In this document: positions 6,899-10,762 of the stretch, piece after piece
Layout: each line of letters begins with the position of its first letter
How positions within the stretch are numbered: position 1 is the stretch's first letter
Source of the DNA: Bacteroidales bacterium
Lineage (GTDB): Bacteria > Bacteroidota > Bacteroidia > Bacteroidales > F082
DNA length: 10,762 nt
Direction of reading: 5' to 3'
Assembly: GCA_029983675.1 (NCBI GenBank)
Contig: JASBYY010000062.1
Coordinates: forward strand, 1 to 10,762
Notes under the pieces: generated by a model
What the model was told of the DNA's origin: nothing
Database searches by the model: none
The model's input: the letters and a program-made list of their open reading frames with translations, nothing else
Translations under genes and position numbers: made by a program

Positions 6899-7740
6899 TT
6901 GCGCAACATTTTCAAAAGGTTCGTATAGTCCCTGTCGGGGTGTTTCTGCTGCGCCATGCCGATCAGGCGTAGCGAGAGCAAGCGATAGATCTCGCGATCA
7001 TGGTGTTGCAAAGCGGACAAATGCTTGGCGACAGTGCCGGCATCGTCACGCTCAACGGGGCCTGTCAAAGCCGCCATGCAACCTTTTTCGGCAATATTAT
7101 CCATGTTCCCGAGCATCAGCGGACGCAGCAAGTCATGCGCCGCCTCTTGATCAAAGCCGCATTCGCACAGCAGGTCCTCCCCCATTTGCGCCAAGGCACA
7201 AAAGAGGTTGCTCGACACCGCAGCAGCAGCATGGTATTTGGCCTTATCGGCACTCCGTATCACCCGAAAGGGGTTTTTCGTTCTCTCCAACATGGATTTC
7301 AGCAGTTTCAGTCCCGTTTCGTCGCCCTCCCCTACAAAAAACTTGCCAGAAAAGACCTTGCCGTCATTTTGGCTGCTGACAGCACAGACCGGATGCGCCG
7401 AACACGCCCATACGCCGGCTTCCTTGCTGCCCGAAAACACATCGGAGCACAACACGCCGCTGCAATGGAAAAAGTATTTCCCCCGGATGTCGTACTGCCG
7501 ACATGCCTCCCAAGCCGTAGCAATGATGCCGTCGGGCACAGTGACAAAAACCACCTCGCAGGCTTCCAACAACGCATTCAAGCTGGCAAAATGCACCGCT
7601 TCAGTAAGTTCCGATGCGTAACGAGCTGCTTCCGAAACGCTGTCGTAGAAACCGGTGACACTTAAACCCTTGTTTTTCAGGTAATGGCCTAAGGATACAC
7701 CCATTTTTCCAGCACCGACAAAGCCAATTTTATTCATCAT
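6895..7740 (-). CDS. panG: Rossmann-fold/DUF2520 reductase, probable PanG-type ketopantoate reductase
   Basis: Probably reduces ketopantoate to pantoate with NADPH, taking the place of PanE. The N-terminal half is a Rossmann domain with IGFVGAGKMG (residues 5-14, a GxGxxG loop) and VFVTVPD. The C-terminal half carries DUF2520 hallmarks: AHPVCAVS, KYHAAAAVSSNLF, LMLGNMDNI and GPVERDDAGTVAKHL. The same architecture is known from PanG of Francisella tularensis (FTT1388), shown to be the ketopantoate reductase in a species without panE or ilvC, with a related protein in Enterococcus faecalis. Its position as first gene of the operon, overlapping panB by four bases, supports this role strongly. 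The start is the first of two adjacent ATGs, about 20 bases after a TACTTTTG element. An alternative is another NAD(P)H-dependent reductase, but the context argues against it. Confidence 0.8.
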   Translation of the reverse strand: MMNKIGFVGAGKMGVSLGHYLKNKGLSVTGFYDSVSEAARYASELTEAVHFASLNALLEACEVVFVTVPDGIIATAWEACRQYDIRGKYFFHCSGVLCSDVFSGSKEAGVWACSAHPVCAVSSQNDGKVFSGKFFVGEGDETGLKLLKSMLERTKNPFRVIRSADKAKYHAAAAVSSNLFCALAQMGEDLLCECGFDQEAAHDLLRPLMLGNMDNIAEKGCMAALTGPVERDDAGTVAKHLSALQHHDREIYRLLSLRLIGMAQQKHPDRDYTNLLKMLRK

Positions 7741-7758
7741 GATTGCTCAAAAAGACTG

Positions 7759-7766
7759 CAAAAGTA
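7759..7766 (-). promoter_or_regulatory. Bacteroides-type -7 element for the pantothenate/CoA operon
   Basis: On the minus strand TACTTTTG matches TAnnTTTG exactly and lies 18 bases before the panG ATG. The leader would be very short (about 10-15 bases). No clear TTTG is found 19-21 bases upstream, so the -33 half is weak and the promoter may need help or be moderate in strength. It lies between the upstream terminator and panG, which is where the operon promoter is expected. Confidence 0.45.
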
Positions 7767-7895
7767 GGCAATTTTCGGGAAATATGGTGCTTTGAAAAGC
7801 TATTTTAGGCACAACACTTCCATTTTTTCCTTTTTATCCATTTGAGCGGCGGCGTTTCGGCAAAAATCACGGATAAATAAAGGACACTTTGGCAC

Positions 7896-7937
7896 AAAAA
7901 TCCCCGTGCCGCAGCCTTGTTCCGCTGCAGCAGGGGG
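7896..7937 (-). terminator. Intrinsic terminator of the metalloprotease-lipoprotein unit
   Basis: Read on the minus strand, CCCCCTGCTGCAGC pairs with GCTGCGGCACGGGG across the loop GGAACAAG. The stem has 14 positions, with one C-C mismatch and one G-T wobble, and is followed directly by ATTTTTG. It starts 23 bases after the lipoprotein stop at 7961 and precedes the promoter-like element of the next operon. This is a textbook rho-independent terminator shape. Confidence 0.8.
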
Positions 7938-7960
7938 AAGACTTGGATTTGCGGTTTTTC

Positions 7961-8293
7961 TCACTCCGCCAAGCGCCATGTTCGGTGATAATAGTGCCCT
8001 TTTGTGTCCAGAACATCAGTATAATTTGCACAATCGCCATACACAATGCCGTAAAAGTTTCTGTCGTCACCGTCAAACAGAACTTCCAACGGAATCGGAG
8101 TAATTTCAGATGAAATGGATTTGAGCACTTTCAGGGAATCCAGTGCGGACGGGTAGTCGGTACCGATTTTCCCCACATATTCAAGGGTTTCCTGCGGATT
8201 ATCTTTTATCTTGATACCGGTCAAATCAATATTTTCCTTTCCGCATGAAATCAGGAATAATGCGACCAAGGTTGAAAACAATAACTTTTTCAT
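7961..8293 (-). CDS. Small putative lipoprotein of unknown function
   Basis: A 110-residue protein. Residues 1-16 are a lipoprotein signal peptide (MKK, a hydrophobic core, LIS) followed by C17, a clear lipobox, so the mature protein of about 94 residues would be lipid-anchored in the envelope. The rest is mostly polar (DNPQETLEYVGKIG, LEVLFDGDDRNFYG, TKGHYYHRTW), with no family I recognise. It starts 12 bases after the stop of the secreted metalloprotease and ends just before a strong terminator, so the two are very probably cotranscribed. A protease partner role, such as an inhibitor, chaperone or anchor, is conceivable from position alone; nothing in the sequence proves it. Confidence 0.7.
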   Translation of the reverse strand: MKKLLFSTLVALFLISCGKENIDLTGIKIKDNPQETLEYVGKIGTDYPSALDSLKVLKSISSEITPIPLEVLFDGDDRNFYGIVYGDCANYTDVLDTKGHYYHRTWRLAE

Positions 8294-8305
8294 ATCGTCA
8301 TTTTT

Positions 8306-10120
8306 TTATTTAATAACTATTTTTCTTGTCGTTTTATTATTATCAAATGAAATAATCAAAAAATAAGTACCGCTGTTAAGTGCTGAAATCGGCATTTGAA
8401 CATGGTGATTGCCTTTACTTTGAAATTGATTATGTAATACAACACCCACCTTCTGACCAAATAGATTGATAAGTTCGATAGATAAAAGCCCATCATGGAT
8501 TAACGAATAATCAATATTTATTAATTCTTCAGATGGATTTGGGAAAACAACACAAGAAAATGCAGGTATGTTGATTTCTTTTTCATCTATATCTTCAAAA
8601 GCATCTGATAAGTCTTGAATTGTCATTCTCGAACTATTATTGGGAGATCCTTTCCCGCAATCACAAATGTTTTCATTTGTCGCTGAAAAGAAAGCTCCTC
8701 CATAAACATGAAAACCATTCTTAAGATAGATACTTTCGCCTGCACGCATATGAACCGTATTACCACTATCAACATTCACAACCCCATTCGTCGAAATTTC
8801 CTTCTTTGCAATAATATCGGCATATTGGCCATTGGAAATACTGTTGTTAGAAACAAATGTATAATTACCGGGTTGACTGAAAGACATTACATAGTTTGAT
8901 CGTTCTGTCCAAACGCGTGAATTATTATGTGTTGATATTGTACCCATAGGACTTCCACCATAATAAACGCTCGGATTCGACCAATATTGCAATCTGGGAC
9001 AATAATTACATGCATTACCATATGCCATAATAGTCCTCCATGATTGTCCAGACAAATGAACATACCCATGTCCGTATGCAAAAGGCGTAGTATTGTTATC
9101 CACATAAGGATCATGCCTACAACCCAAAAGATGTCCGATTTCATGTCCAAAAGAATAATTTGTAGTTGCACAATTGTTTTTAGAGCTAACAGCACAAAAG
9201 GCATTATTTGCCGAAACTCCAATACCTGTAGCCAAACCGCAATACATATCATCACTACTCAATAAAACACAAACATCCGCCGAATATTTATTTCTCAGCA
9301 CATGCACTTCATCCATATAACCATCTCCATCTGTTTGAAACCGATTTAAATCTGTAAAGATTCCAACTTCATCATAATTGGTTCTCCCTGCATAAACCAA
9401 TTCTAATTGGTAGTGTATTTGGCTATTGAAGAAAGATTGGTTAGTCAAAGCAACAGCCGTAAGTATTGTGTTTTTAATATTACTAACAGACAATTGTGCT
9501 TCAGATGTATACAAAACCAAAACTCTTATTTTACAAAGATATGTGGTTGAGAGTCCGTCCTCAATTGCGACTACAGTATCATTGTAATCATCGATATTAT
9601 GGTTTTGCTCTTCATTATTAAAGAGATATTGTGGTTCAACTCGTAAGTCGGCGCAAGCCTCTTTTAAACGAGAATAATCTAACTGTATAAGGACATATTC
9701 TTCACCAAGTGTTTCAACAGCATAAACCTTTTCAGGTGTTTCGACAACTCCTTGAATATCTTTTTCAAGTACAGACAATAGCACATGGTAATTCTGATCA
9801 TTCCCACCATAAAAAACATAGCTATTGACATCTCTCACCTCAATTCTTTCCTTCTTTATAGAAATGGTATCATCATCTATTTTTAGTATAAAGCATTCAT
9901 AATCAATAATTTTATCTAATTTGATTTCAACAAAGTCAACCGAGAAATAGGCTTCACTTTTTTGAAGAACTTCATTTGCCCTAATAAATTTATCTTGGAT
10001 TTGTTTCGGACAAATAAGCACATTATCTTGCCCATAAACATGTGAGAAAACAAGAAAAAACAAAAAAGGCATAATGATAAGTCGTCTTCCCAATTCATGC
10101 ATTGTAAAAACTATCTTCAT
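8306..10120 (-). CDS. T9SS-secreted M12B/reprolysin-like zinc metalloprotease
   Basis: A 604-residue secreted metzincin. A signal peptide ends near residue 31 (LVFSHVYG before Q). The start at 10120 is the longest; the ATG at 10102 (residue 7) also gives a good signal peptide. Residues about 35-180 look like the M12B-type propeptide. The catalytic domain (about 195-410) has HEIGHLLGCRH at 326-336, with zinc ligands H326, H330 and H336 and catalytic E327, and a Met-turn at M365 in IMAYG. Residues about 424-487 carry a Bacteroidota surface-protein motif (MRAGESIYLKNGFHVYGGAF). The last 80 or so residues are a T9SS type A sorting domain (VVFPNPSEELINI, LINLFGQKV, LNSGTYFLII, TRKIVIK). It should be exported and surface-attached or released; the substrate is unknown. 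Its DNA is far more AT-rich than both flanks, which suggests a separate origin. Confidence 0.9.
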   Translation of the reverse strand: MKIVFTMHELGRRLIIMPFLFFLVFSHVYGQDNVLICPKQIQDKFIRANEVLQKSEAYFSVDFVEIKLDKIIDYECFILKIDDDTISIKKERIEVRDVNSYVFYGGNDQNYHVLLSVLEKDIQGVVETPEKVYAVETLGEEYVLIQLDYSRLKEACADLRVEPQYLFNNEEQNHNIDDYNDTVVAIEDGLSTTYLCKIRVLVLYTSEAQLSVSNIKNTILTAVALTNQSFFNSQIHYQLELVYAGRTNYDEVGIFTDLNRFQTDGDGYMDEVHVLRNKYSADVCVLLSSDDMYCGLATGIGVSANNAFCAVSSKNNCATTNYSFGHEIGHLLGCRHDPYVDNNTTPFAYGHGYVHLSGQSWRTIMAYGNACNYCPRLQYWSNPSVYYGGSPMGTISTHNNSRVWTERSNYVMSFSQPGNYTFVSNNSISNGQYADIIAKKEISTNGVVNVDSGNTVHMRAGESIYLKNGFHVYGGAFFSATNENICDCGKGSPNNSSRMTIQDLSDAFEDIDEKEINIPAFSCVVFPNPSEELINIDYSLIHDGLLSIELINLFGQKVGVVLHNQFQSKGNHHVQMPISALNSGTYFLIISFDNNKTTRKIVIK

Positions 10121-10124
10121 CTCC

Positions 10125-10762
10125 TCACTCCTTTCCCTGTTTCAGTTTGTCAATCTGCTTCTGCAAGTCGATGACATAGCGGGTGAGTTCCTCCACTTTT
10201 TGAAGCAGCACGGTGTTCATTTCGCCCAACTTGATGCCTTCCTCTCCCACCTCGGCAGCCGAAGGCACGCCGGGAAGGCGGCTGTTCGCCTTCACAAACG
10301 CCTCAAGGTCGCGGAGGCTCATCAGCTCGTAGTCGGAAGCAAACACATAGTCGGGCCAATACGTGCTCTCGTTGGAAACGACCACTTCCTTGGCCAATAC
10401 CGCGCCGTTCACCGACAGCTTCTTCGTGGGATTCTTCGTGCCGATGCCAACATTGCCCTTATATGGCTCTTTTTCGCACAGGAACAAAACATAGTTCATA
10501 CCTCCGCCGTTCTCGTCCCATGTCTTCCAGAAGTTCAGGCCCTTGGCCCCGTCCTGGTTCAGGTACTCGATGCCCCACCTGCCGTAGGGGTAGGCGGTGG
10601 AAGCCGCATCGCCGAAAAGTATGGAACCGTTCGTCGAGCCGGGAGCGTCCATGTCCTTCGCTGTGGTACGCGTGATCAGGATGTTCCCGTTTACAATGTG
10701 CAGGCGTTGCTTGGGGGAAGTGGTGTTGATACCGACATAGCCGCTTTCATTTCCTGTTCCGG
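10125..10762 (-). CDS. Fibre/adhesin-type surface protein, C-terminal 211 residues (5' end missing)
   Basis: The frame is open to the right window edge, so the N-terminus is missing. Two repeats of the form VGIxTxxPxxxLxVNG are visible (VGINTTSPKQRLHIVNG near the edge and VGIGTKNPTKKLSVNG further on), typical of tail-fibre-like and trimeric surface proteins. The C-terminal module (WPDYVFASDYELMSLRDLE, LPGVPSAAEV, then a heptad-like LLQKVEELTRYVIDLQKQI) is frequent at the end of Bacteroidota surface proteins. It resembles the position, though not clearly the sequence, of endosialidase-type intramolecular chaperones. The coiled coil suggests oligomerisation. No T9SS signal is seen at this end. 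It stops four bases before the metalloprotease ATG, so the two genes probably share a transcript. The DNA is GC-rich, unlike the protease gene. Confidence 0.75.
   Translation of the reverse strand, partial: GTGNESGYVGINTTSPKQRLHIVNGNILITRTTAKDMDAPGSTNGSILFGDAASTAYPYGRWGIEYLNQDGAKGLNFWKTWDENGGGMNYVLFLCEKEPYKGNVGIGTKNPTKKLSVNGAVLAKEVVVSNESTYWPDYVFASDYELMSLRDLEAFVKANSRLPGVPSAAEVGEEGIKLGEMNTVLLQKVEELTRYVIDLQKQIDKLKQGKE

Noticed and set aside
7867..8076. A 69-codon minus-strand frame overlapping the lipoprotein end
   Set aside because: It is out of frame with the lipoprotein, runs through the strong terminator stem, and has no recognisable feature.
1..10762. CRISPR arrays, tRNA or rRNA genes, phage integration sites
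   Set aside because: I looked for regularly spaced direct repeats, cloverleaf-type sequences and integrase-linked repeats on both strands and saw none.

Overview
The window reads as a chromosomal segment of a Bacteroidota bacterium, most likely of the order Bacteroidales. The grounds are a type IX secretion (T9SS) sorting domain on a secreted protease, cleaved-adhesin (choice-of-anchor J, gingipain haemagglutinin-type) modules, and promoter elements of the Bacteroides type (TAnnTTTG, in one case with an upstream TTTG). Start codons also generally lack strong Shine-Dalgarno sequences. Every gene I can support lies on the minus strand, so transcription runs from right to left.

Right end (10762 to about 7896): a surface-gene cluster. 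It starts with a GC-rich fibre/adhesin-type protein cut by the window edge. Four bases after its stop comes a markedly AT-rich gene for a T9SS-exported M12B/reprolysin-like zinc metalloprotease, and 12 bases after that a small lipoprotein of unknown function. A strong intrinsic terminator (7896-7937) closes the unit.

Middle (7740 to 2842): a compact six-gene operon in the order panG (DUF2520-type ketopantoate reductase), panB, panC, panD, coaBC, coaX. Together these enzymes take 2-ketoisovalerate and aspartate to 4'-phosphopantetheine, which is all of vitamin B5 synthesis plus the first three steps of coenzyme A synthesis. Three of the five junctions are 4-base ATGA overlaps, and a TACTTTTG element lies just upstream of panG. 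No classical panE is present in the window; the Rossmann/DUF2520 gene takes that place.

Spacer (2841 to 1964): an AT-rich 878-base intergenic region. Going down the minus strand from coaX it contains two tandem hairpins, a pair of inverted REP-like palindromes, and a 140-base MITE-like element with 17-base terminal inverted repeats and a 9-base direct repeat. Then comes a well-formed Bacteroides-type promoter, and a leader of about 430 bases that holds a doubtful small reading frame and a 16-base palindrome.

Left end (1963 to 1): the first 654 codons of a large secreted adhesin-like protein with one complete cleaved-adhesin domain and the start of a second. Its reading frame is open to the window edge, so its C-terminus, where a T9SS signal would be expected, is not visible.
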